Made by a program: the position numbers and the translations under genes. A model generated the notes under the pieces. That model did not search any database and was not told where the DNA came from. It saw only the letters and a list, made by a program, of their open reading frames with translations. A stretch of DNA of 64,000 nt from Sphingomonas sp. R647 (lineage in GTDB: Bacteria > Pseudomonadota > Alphaproteobacteria > Sphingomonadales > Sphingomonadaceae): NCBI RefSeq assembly GCF_020177055.1, contig NZ_JAIQXT010000004.1, positions 124,001-188,000 of the forward strand. The letters run 5' to 3'. This document shows positions 10,014-18,701 of this stretch, one piece after another (position 1 is the first letter of the stretch; each line of letters starts with the position of its first letter).

Positions 10014-10089
10014 GCACCAGCCCGCTCCCCCACCCGGCCACCCATATCATGCTACCGCTGGGTAGCCGGGTGGAGGAGCGGGCTGGTGC
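10014..10089. repeat. Long-hairpin intergenic repeat, copy 1 (diverged)
   Basis: Inverted arms 10014-10044 and 10059-10089 (about 31 bp, 2 mismatches) share the core CCCGCTCCCCCACCCGG with the copies at 18249, 29649 and 33275. The 14-nt loop differs from theirs. It lies between convergent prfC and pheA, 16 and 23 bases from their stops. There is no T-tract, so it is not a classic intrinsic terminator, although it could end or protect both transcripts. Confidence 0.9.
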
Positions 10090-10111
10090 CGCCTAACTGA
10101 ATCGAATCGAG

Positions 10112-11005
10112 TTACTCCGGGCGCGCGCGCGCCTGGGGGTAGGTGCCGAGTACCCGCATCGATTTGGTGTGGAACTTGAGTTCCTCGAGCGCGCGGTCGA
10201 CCGCCGCATCGCCCGGGCGACCGACGATGTCGCAATAAAATTCGGTCGCCGCGAAGCTGCCGCCACGCTGGTAGCTTTCGAGCTTGGTCATGTTGACGCC
10301 ATTGGTCGCGAAGCCGCCCAGCGCCTTGTACAGTGCCGCAGGAATATTCTTCACCTCGAACACGAAGGTGGTCATGTATGGCCCATGGTCGCGCAGCGGC
10401 GGCGCGCTGCGCGCCAGCATGACGAATCGGGTCATGTTATGGTCCGCGTCGGCGACGTCGCTGTCGAACACCGTCAGGCCATAGAGCGGCGCGGCACCCG
10501 GAGGGGCCAGTGCGGCGACCTGCGGATCGCCGGCCTCCGCCACGACTGCCGCAGCACCGGCGGTGTCGGGGTATGAGAGTGGCGCGATCCCCTGCGCCTT
10601 CAGCCAGTGGCGGCACTGACCCAGCGCCTGCGGATGGCTCATCGCCTGACGCACCCCGGCGCGGCTGCCAAGGCCCATCAGCGCATACCGGATCGGCAGG
10701 AAATGCTCGCCGATGATCACCAGCCCCGATTCGGGCAGCAGGAAATGAATGTCGGCGACGCGCCCGTGCAGCGAATTTTCGATCGGGATCATCGCGCAAT
10801 CGGCACGCCCGTCGCGCACCGCGTCGATCGCATCCTCAAAGCTGAAACAGGGCAAGGGCAGCCCGGTCGGGAAGGCTTCGAGCGCCGCCATATGCGAATT
10901 TGCGCCCGGCGCGCCCTGAAACGCGACCGCACGCTTGGGCTCCGCCAGAGCGGCCTGCGTCATCCGTTCGACGATCGGGCGGGCGGGGGCTGCAAAATTG
11001 TCCAT
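10112..11005 (-). CDS. pheA: Prephenate dehydratase
   Basis: This 297-residue enzyme converts prephenate to phenylpyruvate in phenylalanine synthesis. The catalytic domain carries VAFQGAPGANSH, PIENSLHGRV and the TRF motif (NMTRFVML). A C-terminal ACT domain (about residues 200-280, with FEVKNIPAALYKALGGF and KLESYQ) is the usual phenylalanine-feedback site. There is no fused chorismate mutase, so it is the monofunctional form. I start at the ATG at 11005 (MDNFAAPARP) rather than an in-frame start upstream. It is divergent from the cytochrome c gene, with 111 bases between them. Confidence 0.96.
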   Translation of the reverse strand: MDNFAAPARPIVERMTQAALAEPKRAVAFQGAPGANSHMAALEAFPTGLPLPCFSFEDAIDAVRDGRADCAMIPIENSLHGRVADIHFLLPESGLVIIGEHFLPIRYALMGLGSRAGVRQAMSHPQALGQCRHWLKAQGIAPLSYPDTAGAAAVVAEAGDPQVAALAPPGAAPLYGLTVFDSDVADADHNMTRFVMLARSAPPLRDHGPYMTTFVFEVKNIPAALYKALGGFATNGVNMTKLESYQRGGSFAATEFYCDIVGRPGDAAVDRALEELKFHTKSMRVLGTYPQARARPE

Positions 11006-11116
11006 CGGCGCGTGCGCGTAACCGGCGGAGCAACTTGCGGCAAGCCCGGGTTGCGGCAAACAAAAGGCCCGACTAAAGAACCCGGCCAAGATCAACACGG
11101 GGCAGAACGGGCGCAC

Positions 11117-11782
11117 ATGGACAATCGCATGAACACGATCGCAGGCTGGGTCCTGTTCGGCTGTGCCTCGGCGCTCGGCCTGTCGATCGCCAGCGGCATG
11201 ATCTATCATGGCGGAAAGCCCGAAAAGGAAGGCTATCCGGTCGAGAGCGCCGACGGCGCCGAGGGTGACGGCGGTCCCGCAGCGGTCGAGCCGATCGCCA
11301 ACCGCCTGGCCAAGGCCGATGTCGCCAAGGGGCAGGCATCGTTCGCCAAATGCTCGGCATGCCACTCGATCACTCAGGGCGGCGCAAACGGCGTCGGCCC
11401 GAATCTGTGGGATTCGCTGGGCAAGCCGCACGGCCATGTCGCCGGATTCGCCTATTCGGATGCGCTCAAGGCGGTTCCGGGCAATTGGGACTTCGCAGCG
11501 ATGGACGCATGGCTTGCCAGCCCGCGTAAATATGCCGCTGGCACCAAGATGACCTTTGCCGGTCTGTCGGACCCGCAGGAGCGCGCCAACGTCATCGCCT
11601 ATATGAATGCGCAGGGTTCGAACCTCCCGCTCCCGGCACCCGAAGCGGCTCCGGCCGAGGGTGAGGAAGCGACGATCGAGAATGCGATTACGCCCACCGA
11701 AATGGGCAATGCCGGTACCCCGGCATCGGGCGCGCCTTCGGTCGATCCGGCTGCTGCCGAGGAAGCCGCGAAGAAGGAATAA
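11117..11782 (+). CDS. Membrane-anchored class I cytochrome c
   Basis: This 221-residue protein has an uncleaved N-terminal hydrophobic anchor (about 8-28), a linker, and a cytochrome c domain with heme motif CSACH (Cys79, Cys82, His83) and a likely axial Met145 in GTKMTFAGL. The C-terminal 60 residues are rich in Ala, Pro and Glu. The layout matches the CycM/c552 type of alphaproteobacterial cytochromes that carry electrons between the bc1 complex and terminal oxidases at the periplasmic face. It is monocistronic, with a hairpin terminator 31 bases after the stop. Confidence 0.93.
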   Translation: MDNRMNTIAGWVLFGCASALGLSIASGMIYHGGKPEKEGYPVESADGAEGDGGPAAVEPIANRLAKADVAKGQASFAKCSACHSITQGGANGVGPNLWDSLGKPHGHVAGFAYSDALKAVPGNWDFAAMDAWLASPRKYAAGTKMTFAGLSDPQERANVIAYMNAQGSNLPLPAPEAAPAEGEEATIENAITPTEMGNAGTPASGAPSVDPAAAEEAAKKE

Positions 11783-11813
11783 CTCCGGTTGTGCAATCGC
11801 AGGTCGGAATGCA

Positions 11814-11843
11814 AAAAGGGCGGCCTCGACGGGCCGCCCTTTT
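11814..11843. terminator. Bidirectional rho-independent terminator
   Basis: A perfect 12-bp stem AAAAGGGCGGCC (11814-11825) pairs with 11832-11843 around a 6-base loop. The A-run on the left and T-run on the right let it end transcription in both directions, between the cytochrome c gene (+) and the convergent LOG-family gene (-). Confidence 0.92.
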
Positions 11844-11854
11844 CGTTTCGCGGA

Positions 11855-12721
11855 TTATCCCTTCCGCTCTTCCCAGAATTTCTGGACGATCGCCCAGCCC
11901 TCTTCGGCCGTTTCGCAGAAGTGGAACAGGCCAAGGTCGCGCGGGCTGATCACGCCCTCCTCCACCAGCGCCTCGAAATTGACCACGCGGGTCCAGAAGT
12001 CCTTGCCGTAGAACAGCACCGGGATCGGCGCGATCTTGCCGGTCTGGATCAGCGTCAGCAGCTCGAACGATTCGTCGAACGTGCCGAACCCGCCCGGGAA
12101 CACCGCCACGGCGCGGGCACGGAGCAGGAAGTGCATCTTGCGCAGCGCGAAATAGTGGAACTGGAAGCTGAGCGACGGGGTGACATATTCGTTGGGCGCC
12201 TGCTCATGCGGCAGCACGATGTTGAGCCCGACCGATTCGCAGCCCTTTTCGGTCGCGCCGCGATTCGCCGCTTCCATGATCGACGGCCCACCGCCCGAAG
12301 TGACGACGAAATGGCGGTCGCCATTCTCGTCAACCGGGTAGCAGCTGGCGAGCCCCGCCAGCTCCCGCGCAACGTCGTAATATTTCGACTTCTCGATCAG
12401 CCGCTCGGCAATGCGGCGCGACTGGTCGTCGGTGGCAAGGTCGAGCAACGCCTGCGCCTTGACCGGTTCGGGAATCCGCGCCGAGCCATAGATGACGAAC
12501 AGCGACGCGATCTTCGCCTCGTCCATCAACACGCTGGGCTTGAGCAGCTCCAGCTGGAAACGCACCGGGCGCAGATCCTCACGCAACAGGAACTCCATGT
12601 CCTGAAAGGCGAGGCGGTAGGCCGGGTGTTCGGTCTGGGGGGTGGAGACGGCGGTCCGAGCGGTCTCCGCATCCTGGCTCGCGCGGGCAAAGACGCGCGA
12701 CGGCACTTTCTTGTCTGTCAT
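11855..12721 (-). CDS. LOG/TIGR00730 family Rossmann-fold protein
   Basis: This 288-residue protein carries the LOG-family nucleotide-binding signatures: VIYGSARIP, VTSGGGPSIMEAANRGA and PGGFGTFDE (the PGGxGTxxE motif). Characterised members release free cytokinin or ribose 5-phosphate from nucleoside 5'-monophosphates. This longer form with about 90 extra N-terminal residues is a subfamily whose substrate is less clear, and some such proteins act as nucleotide nucleosidases (PpnN-like). The ATG at 12721 is the natural start; upstream in-frame codons run into the neighbouring extensin-like gene. Confidence 0.9.
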   Translation of the reverse strand: MTDKKVPSRVFARASQDAETARTAVSTPQTEHPAYRLAFQDMEFLLREDLRPVRFQLELLKPSVLMDEAKIASLFVIYGSARIPEPVKAQALLDLATDDQSRRIAERLIEKSKYYDVARELAGLASCYPVDENGDRHFVVTSGGGPSIMEAANRGATEKGCESVGLNIVLPHEQAPNEYVTPSLSFQFHYFALRKMHFLLRARAVAVFPGGFGTFDESFELLTLIQTGKIAPIPVLFYGKDFWTRVVNFEALVEEGVISPRDLGLFHFCETAEEGWAIVQKFWEERKG

Positions 12722-12767
12722 TGGCGCGGGATTAGCGGGTTTCGGTGCCGAGGCAAAGTGTCGAGCG

Positions 12768-13454
12768 TCACCGACAGAACGACTTGCCGCCCATGTCGAA
12801 ATGGAAGTGGTTGGCGTGCGCGCTGTTGTACTCCGGCCCCAGCACCGTGGTGAAGCGGCGACAGGCCGATTTGTGGACCACCCGCAGGAATTCGCGCTCC
12901 TCCGCCGTCCCGCCGCTCCAGTCGCCCAGCACGCTGATCTTACGGCCGTCGCGCAGGACAAAGGCCGCGACATCCACCGCATTGCCCAGCCCATGTTCGG
13001 AGACCCGCCCCGCCGAAGCCGCGCTGCCGCCGACAATGCCACGACAGGCATAGGTGCCATAGGTCTCCACCCGCACCAGTTCACCGCCCAGGATTTCGCG
13101 TGCGGCGGGGACCGCGGCGTGACGCATCCACGCGATGAAATTGCGCGCGAGCGGACAGCGCATTGCCTTCAGCCCAGACACGGGAATGCCGACATCGATC
13201 AGCTGCACCGCGCCGATGACCTGGCATCCGCCGCCATAATCGCGGTCCGGCAGCGGGCTGAACCGCACCTGCGCACGCGACAAATCGGCATAGCATTGTT
13301 GTGTCTCGCGGCTGGTCGGCAGGTCGAGCGTCACCGGCCCGCGCGGATCGGGCCGCACGGGTGCGCGCGGCGGCGCACGGTCATTGCCCCCGCCGAACAG
13401 ACATCCGGCGAGGAGAAGCGGCAGGGACAGGGTCAGAAGAACACGCGTGACCAT
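12768..13454 (-). CDS. Extensin-like lipoprotein (extensin-like C-terminal domain)
   Basis: This 228-residue protein starts with a lipoprotein signal peptide; the lipobox LAGC places the lipidated cysteine at residue 18. A Pro/Arg-rich spacer follows, then the extensin-like C-terminal domain. The domain has conserved Cys residues, SEHGLGNAVDVAAF and a C-terminal HANHFHFD. The HxxxxAxD plus HxH pattern resembles zinc sites of M15-type D-Ala-D-Ala peptidases, suggesting cell-wall binding or hydrolysis; activity is inferred only. Just upstream, TTAACCATAA on the minus strand (13480-13471) resembles a CtrA half-site. Confidence 0.9.
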   Translation of the reverse strand: MVTRVLLTLSLPLLLAGCLFGGGNDRAPPRAPVRPDPRGPVTLDLPTSRETQQCYADLSRAQVRFSPLPDRDYGGGCQVIGAVQLIDVGIPVSGLKAMRCPLARNFIAWMRHAAVPAAREILGGELVRVETYGTYACRGIVGGSAASAGRVSEHGLGNAVDVAAFVLRDGRKISVLGDWSGGTAEEREFLRVVHKSACRRFTTVLGPEYNSAHANHFHFDMGGKSFCR

Positions 13455-13537
13455 GCCCCCCTCTAACCCATTATGGTTAACCGCTGCTTATCCGGCGCTT
13501 CCCGATTCGACGAACCGACGCGGTCGCGCGTCCGCCG

Positions 13538-13954
13538 TTATGTTTCTACCGGGGTCACGCGGACGATTCGCAGCGTGCGCGGCTGGCCCTCACGATCCGG
13601 CCACAGGATTGCGCCCCCCTCGGACATGCCGATCAATCCCGCGCCGACCGGCGTCAGGATCGAAACCTTGCCCGCCGCCACATCTGCCTCGGCAGGGAGC
13701 ACCAGCCGCACCGACCGGCGTGATCCGCTGCCTTCGTCGACGAAATCGACCTGTGCGTTCAGTGTGACCACTCCCGGGGGCAAATCGCCCGCAGCATGCA
13801 CGTCGGCGCGATCGAGTTCGTCCATCAGGCGTTGGGCAAGCATCGGCTCGGATGCGCTGACACGCATCGCCAGATCTGCGATTCGGTCATATTCGGTGTC
13901 GATGACATGGAGGGGGGGCTGTGCGGTTGCGACGAGGGGGGAATCGGGACTCAT
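13538..13954 (-). CDS. rnk: Rnk-type regulator of nucleoside diphosphate kinase (GreA/GreB-like C-terminal domain)
   Basis: The 138-residue product has an N-terminal segment IDTEYDRIADLAMR and a GreA/B-type C-terminal domain ending SILTPVGAGLIGMSEGGAI, typical of Rnk. Rnk binds RNA polymerase in the secondary channel without cleavage activity; it was named for its effect on nucleoside diphosphate kinase. The start at 13954 (MSPDSPLV) is preferred. It is divergent from serC, separated by 334 bases. Confidence 0.88.
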   Translation of the reverse strand: MSPDSPLVATAQPPLHVIDTEYDRIADLAMRVSASEPMLAQRLMDELDRADVHAAGDLPPGVVTLNAQVDFVDEGSGSRRSVRLVLPAEADVAAGKVSILTPVGAGLIGMSEGGAILWPDREGQPRTLRIVRVTPVET

Positions 13955-14203
13955 GTCGGGCCTTTCGGTCTCGGAACAGGGTCGCGCGCAGTCGAAACGC
14001 TGCACGCGCCGTTGAATTGAACTGAGTGGAGATCCCGGACCTGACAGGCGTTCGCCGTATGAAAGGCCCGGGCTAGACGCGCGCCGCCGATTGGCCCGCG
14101 TGAACGCGGCATCGCTGAAAGAGGACCGGCCTGATCATCCGGCGATGATGGATCCCTCGCCCTTTCGTGTCAAACGCTCCGGCCGGCATGCGCCGCAGAT
14201 CGA
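13955..14203. other. Non-coding part of the rnk-serC divergent region
   Basis: No ORF with coding character is visible. It holds rnk upstream sequence, then GC-rich stretches including a small inverted pair (GGCG-TT-CGCC near 14048) and a CCCGG/CCGGG pair (about 14034 and 14067). I see no clear promoter here; the serC-proximal part is described separately. Confidence 0.5.
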
Positions 14204-14288
14204 TTGACAGCGCCCGCCAAATCGTTAGGGCCGCCGACGGGCCACGCGGTCCCAACGCCGCGCGTGCTCTCTGCGAGGAGAGACTGAC
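14204..14288 (+). promoter_or_regulatory. Structured serC leader (candidate serC-motif RNA) with a TTGACA -35 box
   Basis: A consensus -35 TTGACA lies at 14204-14209, with only a poor -10 about 16-17 bases downstream. The presumed leader before serC contains CACGCG...CGCGTG (6-bp stem, about 14242-14265), then CTCTC-TGCGAG-GAGAG, in which the right arm is the GGAGAG ribosome-binding site. A conserved RNA called the serC motif has been described in the 5' leaders of alphaproteobacterial serC genes. Position and structure fit, but I cannot test it against the consensus. Confidence 0.45.
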
Positions 14289-15449
14289 ATGACTGAGTTT
14301 GTTGCCGCCGACGCCGGAACTGCGTCCATTGCCAAGCCCGCCACCCGGCCGGCTCGCCCCCATTTCTCTTCGGGTCCCTGCGCCAAGCCTCCGGGCTGGG
14401 ATGCATCGAAGCTCGCGACCGAGGTCCTTGGACGCTCGCACCGCTCGAAGCTCGGCAAGACCCGCCTCCAATATTGCATCGACCTGATGCGTGAGATGCT
14501 GCGCCTGCCCGACACGCACCGTATCGGCATCGTCCCCGGTTCCGACACCGGTGCGTTCGAAATGGCGATGTGGACGATGCTCGGCGCGCGCGGCGTAACC
14601 ACGCTCGCCTGGGAAAGCTTCGGTGAAGGTTGGGTCACCGATGCCGTCAAGCAGCTCAAGCTCGATCCGACGATCGTCCGCGCCGATTATGGCCAGCTGC
14701 CCGACCTGACCGCGATCGACTGGTCGACCGACGTGCTGTTCACCTGGAATGGCACCACCAGCGGCGTGCGCGTGCCCAATGGCGACTGGATCCCCGACGA
14801 CCGCGAAGGTCTGACCTTCGCCGATTCGACCAGCGCGGTGTTCGCGTACGACCTGCCGTGGGACAAGATCGATGTCGCGACGTTCAGCTGGCAGAAGGTG
14901 CTCGGCGGTGAAGGCGGCCATGGCGTCCTGATCCTCGGCCCGCGCGCCGTCGAGCGGCTCGAAAACTACACCCCCGCCTGGCCGCTGCCCAAAGTGTTCC
15001 GCCTGATGGCGAAGGGCAAGCTGGCCGAAGGCGTGTTCAAGGGCGAGACGATCAACACCCCGTCGATGCTGGCGGTCGAGGATGCGATCTTCGCGCTCGA
15101 ATGGGCCAAGGGTCTGGGCGGGCTCGAGGGCCTGATCGCACGCAGCGACGCCAATGCGGCCGCGCTCGACCAGCTCGTCGCCGAGCGCGACTGGCTCGGC
15201 CATCTCGCCGCCGATCCCGCGTCGCGCTCGAAGACCAGCGTGTGCCTGACCGTCGAGGGCGCCGACGAAGCCTTCATCAAGAAGTTCGCGTCGCTGCTCG
15301 AGGCAGAACACGCCGCCTATGACATCGCCGGCTATCGCGATGCCCCGGCGGGCCTGCGCATCTGGTGCGGTGCGACGGTCGACACCGCCGATGTCGCGGC
15401 GCTCGGCCCGTGGCTCGACTGGGCCTACGCGACCGCGAAGACCGCGTAA
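14289..15449 (+). CDS. serC: Phosphoserine aminotransferase
   Basis: This 386-residue PLP enzyme makes 3-phosphoserine from 3-phosphohydroxypyruvate and glutamate, the second step of serine synthesis. It has [13 protein letters not shown] near the N-terminus, [15 protein letters not shown] near residue 85, and PLP lysine Lys203 in [16 protein letters not shown]. It belongs to the alphaproteobacterial/archaeal-type SerC subfamily rather than the E. coli type. GGAGAG sits just before the ATG and may be hidden in a leader hairpin. serA follows 86 bases downstream, so the two steps are encoded together. Confidence 0.96.
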   Translation: MTEFVAADAGTASIAKPATRPARPHFSSGPCAKPPGWDASKLATEVLGRSHRSKLGKTRLQYCIDLMREMLRLPDTHRIGIVPGSDTGAFEMAMWTMLGARGVTTLAWESFGEGWVTDAVKQLKLDPTIVRADYGQLPDLTAIDWSTDVLFTWNGTTSGVRVPNGDWIPDDREGLTFADSTSAVFAYDLPWDKIDVATFSWQKVLGGEGGHGVLILGPRAVERLENYTPAWPLPKVFRLMAKGKLAEGVFKGETINTPSMLAVEDAIFALEWAKGLGGLEGLIARSDANAAALDQLVAERDWLGHLAADPASRSKTSVCLTVEGADEAFIKKFASLLEAEHAAYDIAGYRDAPAGLRIWCGATVDTADVAALGPWLDWAYATAKTA

Positions 15450-15453
15450 TCCT

Positions 15454-15522
15454 CGCCCCGGCGCAGGCTGGGGCCGCCATCTAGCATTCCCAAACTTATC
15501 GGCCCCGGCCTTCGCCGGGGCG
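15454..15522. repeat. CGCCCCGGC-type inverted repeat between serC and serA
   Basis: 15454-15476 and 15500-15522 form an imperfect inverted pair, each half being itself a small palindrome (CCCCGGC-CTTC-GCCGGGG at 15503-15520). It is a REP-like pattern. It could attenuate or process the serC-serA message; it has no T-tract. Confidence 0.8.
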
Positions 15523-15535
15523 ACGGAGACGATCC

Positions 15536-17113
15536 ATGCCCAAGGTACTCATCAGCGACAAAATGGACCCCAAGGCCGCCCAGATTTTCCGCGAGCGCGG
15601 GGTCGAGGTGGACGAAATCACCGGCAAGACGCCGGAAGAGCTGAAGGCGATCATCGGCCAGTATGACGGCCTGGCCATCCGCAGCTCGACCAAGGCGACC
15701 AAGGAAATCATCGACGCCGCGACCAACCTCAAGGTCATCGGCCGCGCCGGCATCGGCGTCGACAATGTCGACATCCCCTATGCCTCCTCGAAGGGCGTGG
15801 TGGTGATGAACACCCCGTTCGGCAATTCGATCACCACCGCCGAGCATGCCATCGCCCTGATGTTCGCGCTCGCGCGCCAGCTGCCCGAGGCGAACGCCCA
15901 GACCCAGGCGGGCCTGTGGCCGAAGAACGGCTTCATGGGCGTCGAAGTGACTGGCAAGACCCTCGGCCTGATCGGCGCGGGCAATATCGGGTCGATCGTC
16001 GCCGACCGCGCGCTTGGCCTGAAGATGAAGGTGATCGCGTTCGACCCGTTCCTGTCGCCCGAACGCGCCGTCGAGCTGGGCGTCGAGAAGGTCGAGCTGG
16101 ATGGCTTGCTCGCCCGCGCCGACTTCATCACGCTGCACACGCCGCTGACCGACCAGACGCGCAACATCCTGAGTCGCGACAATCTGCTCAAGACCAAGAA
16201 GGGCGTGCGCATCATCAACTGCGCGCGCGGCGGGCTGGTCGATGAGGCGGCGGTCAAGGAGCTGCTCGACAGCGGGCATATCGCCGGCGCAGCGCTCGAC
16301 GTGTTCGTTACCGAACCGGCCAAGGAACATGACCTGTTCGGCACCCCGAACTTCGTCGCCACCCCGCATCTGGGTGCATCGACCAGCGAAGCGCAGGTCA
16401 ATGTCGCGATCCAGGTTGCCGAGCAGATGGCCGATTACCTCGTCAATGGTGGCGTCACCAACGCGCTCAACGTCCCTAGCCTGACTGCCGAGGAAGCGCC
16501 GCGCGTGAAGCCGTACATGGCGCTCGCCGAAAAGCTGGGCAGCCTGGTCGGTCAGCTCACCACCGGCACTATCCCGCGCGTCTCGGTGCACAGCGAGGGC
16601 GCGGCGACCGAGGTCAACCAGAAGCCGATCGTCAGCGCAGTGCTGGCCGGGTTCCTGCGCACCCAGACCGACACGGTCAACATGGTCAACGCCCCCTTCC
16701 TCGCCAAGGAGCGCGGGATCGAGGTGCGTGAGGTCAAGACCGAGAAGGAAGGCGATTACCACACGCTGATCCGCGTCGCGGTCAAGACCGACTCGGGCGA
16801 GCGCTCTGTCGCCGGCACGCTGTTCAACAACCGCGAGCCGCGGCTGGTCGAACTGTTCGGGATCAAGATCGAGGCCGATCTCGCCGGTAACATGCTCTAC
16901 GTCGTCAACGAGGACGCGCCGGGCTTTATCGGCCGCATCGGTACCGCGCTGGGCGATGCCGGCGTCAACATCGGCACCTTCCACCTTGGCCGCCGCGATG
17001 CCGGTGGCGAAGCGGTGCTGCTGCTGTCGGTCGACGAAGCGGTGACGCCGGAGCTGATCGGTCGCGTCCGCGCGCTGCCGGGCGTCAAGACTGCCATGGC
17101 GCTCAAGTTCTGA
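15536..17113 (+). CDS. serA: D-3-phosphoglycerate dehydrogenase
   Basis: This 525-residue long-form SerA catalyses the first committed step of serine synthesis. In order: substrate and NAD domains with IGRAGIGVDNVDIP, the Rossmann motif GLIGAGNIGSIVADRA (about 140-155), RGGLVDE with the catalytic Arg region, and PHLGAST with the catalytic His (about 278). Then follow an allosteric substrate-binding domain and a C-terminal ACT domain (about 452-525, VNEDAPGFIGRIG) for serine feedback. GACGGAGAC lies upstream of the ATG. Confidence 0.97.
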   Translation: MPKVLISDKMDPKAAQIFRERGVEVDEITGKTPEELKAIIGQYDGLAIRSSTKATKEIIDAATNLKVIGRAGIGVDNVDIPYASSKGVVVMNTPFGNSITTAEHAIALMFALARQLPEANAQTQAGLWPKNGFMGVEVTGKTLGLIGAGNIGSIVADRALGLKMKVIAFDPFLSPERAVELGVEKVELDGLLARADFITLHTPLTDQTRNILSRDNLLKTKKGVRIINCARGGLVDEAAVKELLDSGHIAGAALDVFVTEPAKEHDLFGTPNFVATPHLGASTSEAQVNVAIQVAEQMADYLVNGGVTNALNVPSLTAEEAPRVKPYMALAEKLGSLVGQLTTGTIPRVSVHSEGAATEVNQKPIVSAVLAGFLRTQTDTVNMVNAPFLAKERGIEVREVKTEKEGDYHTLIRVAVKTDSGERSVAGTLFNNREPRLVELFGIKIEADLAGNMLYVVNEDAPGFIGRIGTALGDAGVNIGTFHLGRRDAGGEAVLLLSVDEAVTPELIGRVRALPGVKTAMALKF

Positions 17114-17120
17114 GGCGCTT

Positions 17121-18224
17121 ATGGGGGCGGGCATGAACGGACTACTTCCCGAAGGATTCCACGACCGCCTGCCCCCGCTTGCCGATGCAGCGGCCACCCT
17201 CGAATCGCGCGTGCTCGATGTCGCGCGGTTGCATGGCTATGAGCGCGTCGATCCCCCGCTTGCCGAGTTCGAGGAGTCGCTGGGCCAGCGGCTCAAGGCG
17301 GCGAGCGGCAAGGATGCGGTGCGCTTCACCGATCCTGTGTCACGCCGCACGCTGGCGATTCGTCCCGACATTACCGCGCAGGTCGGTCGCATTGCCGCGA
17401 CACGCATGGCGCACCACCCGCGCCCCGTGCGCCTGTCTTATGCCGGCCAGGTGCTCAAGCTGCGCGCCAGCGAGCTGCGGCCCGAGCGCGCGATGCGCCA
17501 GATTGGCTGCGAACTGATCGGGCGCGACAGTATCGAAGCGGCGCGCGAGATCGTGACCGTGGCGGTGGCGGCGCTGGAAGCGGCGGGCGTCCCTGGCCTC
17601 GCGATCGACTTCACCTTGCCCGATCTGGTCGAGCAGCTTGCTCCTGATATGGCGGCCGAGCAGCTGACCGCGCTGCGCGCGGCGCTCGACGCCAAGGATG
17701 CCGCCGCCGTCGCCGCGATGGACCCTGCATTCCTCCCGCTGATCGAGGCGGCGGGACCGTTCGATACGGCGATCGCCCGGCTGCGCGCACACGATACCGG
17801 CGGCGCGCTGACCAGCCGTCTCGACGGGCTCGAGGCGGTCGCGCAGGCGGTGGCAGGCAAGGCTGCGCTGACGCTCGACCCGACCGAACGCCATGGCTTT
17901 GAATATCAAAGCTGGATCGGCTTCTCGCTGTTCGCGCGCGGCGTGCGCGGTGAGATCGGGCGGGGCGGCAGCTATTCGGTGCTCGGCGCGCAGGGTGAGG
18001 AACCGGCCGTGGGCTTTTCACTCTATGCCGATCCGCTGCTCGACGCGGGACTGGCCCCGGCGGAGCGGCGGCGGCTGTTCCTGCCATTCGGCACCGACGC
18101 GAACACGGCGGCGCATTGGCGCAGCGAGGGCTGGGTCGCGGTCGCCGCGCTTGATGCGGATGACAGCGCGCAGGCGCAGCTCTGTACGCACGTTCTGAAC
18201 AACGGCGAGCCCTGCCCGGTTTAA
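17121..18224 (+). CDS. hisZ: ATP phosphoribosyltransferase regulatory subunit
   Basis: This 367-residue class II aminoacyl-tRNA-synthetase-like protein has LLPEGFHDRLPPLA at the start, FTDPVSRRTLAIRPDITAQ (motif-2-like) near residue 75, and a C-terminal GRGGSYSVLG patch. It lacks an anticodon-binding domain, as expected for HisZ, which partners the short-form HisG in the first step of histidine synthesis. No hisG is present in the window. The ATG at 17121 has GAGG upstream; the ATG at 17133 is an equally plausible start. It lies 7 bases after serA and is probably cotranscribed. Confidence 0.92.
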   Translation: MGAGMNGLLPEGFHDRLPPLADAAATLESRVLDVARLHGYERVDPPLAEFEESLGQRLKAASGKDAVRFTDPVSRRTLAIRPDITAQVGRIAATRMAHHPRPVRLSYAGQVLKLRASELRPERAMRQIGCELIGRDSIEAAREIVTVAVAALEAAGVPGLAIDFTLPDLVEQLAPDMAAEQLTALRAALDAKDAAAVAAMDPAFLPLIEAAGPFDTAIARLRAHDTGGALTSRLDGLEAVAQAVAGKAALTLDPTERHGFEYQSWIGFSLFARGVRGEIGRGGSYSVLGAQGEEPAVGFSLYADPLLDAGLAPAERRRLFLPFGTDANTAAHWRSEGWVAVAALDADDSAQAQLCTHVLNNGEPCPV

Positions 18225-18248
18225 GCGTGTTTTCAGCTGCGCTGAACC

Positions 18249-18328
18249 GGCACCGGCCCGCTCCCCCACCCGGCCACCCAGCGACAGCGTATTCTATGGG
18301 TGGCCGGGTGGGGGAGCGGGCCGGTGCC
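18249..18328. repeat. Long-hairpin intergenic repeat, copy 2
   Basis: Perfect 32-bp inverted arms (18249-18280 and 18297-18328) flank a 16-nt loop, GCGACAGCGTATTCTA. It lies between the convergent hisZ and GNAT genes, 25 and 18 bases from their stops. The loop is shared with copies 3 (inverted) and 4. No T-tract follows. Confidence 0.95.
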
Positions 18329-18345
18329 GCCAGACAGAAAAGGCG

Positions 18346-18636
18346 CTAATCCAGCGGTTCGACCAGCAGGTCCGCCCACTCGGGATGCTTGCGGATATAG
18401 GCGGCGACGAACGGGCATTGCGGCACAACGCTCAGGCCCCGCGCCCGTGCTTCGGACAGGCCGTGGCGGATCAGCCGGCTGGCAATCCCCCGTCCCTCCA
18501 GCGCGGGCGGAACGATCGTGTGGGTGAAGGTGATGACGTCACCCGTGATCACATATTCGGCGCGCGCCAGATCGCCATCCACGGTCAGTTCGAACTGGTG
18601 CCGCTCCACATTGTCGTGAATCGCGTCAGAATCCAT
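18346..18636 (-). CDS. Small GNAT-family N-acetyltransferase (YjdJ-like)
   Basis: This 96-residue protein matches the short COG2388/YjdJ type of GNAT fold. It has ITFTHTIVPPALEGRGIASR, where the EGRGIA turn is the acetyl-CoA pyrophosphate loop, followed by a C-terminal half ending VVPQCPFVAAYIRKHPEW. Such proteins acetylate small molecules or stay uncharacterised. The ATG at 18636 has a perfect AGGAGG (18648-18643) six bases upstream. It is divergent from the TTG-started secreted gene. Confidence 0.9.
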   Translation of the reverse strand: MDSDAIHDNVERHQFELTVDGDLARAEYVITGDVITFTHTIVPPALEGRGIASRLIRHGLSEARARGLSVVPQCPFVAAYIRKHPEWADLLVEPLD

Positions 18637-18701
18637 CACCCGCCTCCTGATTGCCGTGCATCCGGGTGAATGGTAGCGATCCGGGGACGGAGGACAATCG
18701 C

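Noticed and set aside
11622..11640. GGTTCGAACC-like sequence resembling a tRNA T-arm
   Set aside because: It lies within the cytochrome c coding frame and no acceptor or anticodon stems surround it.
15425..17197. A 590-codon open frame antisense to serA
   Set aside because: Shadow of serA; no domain signature.
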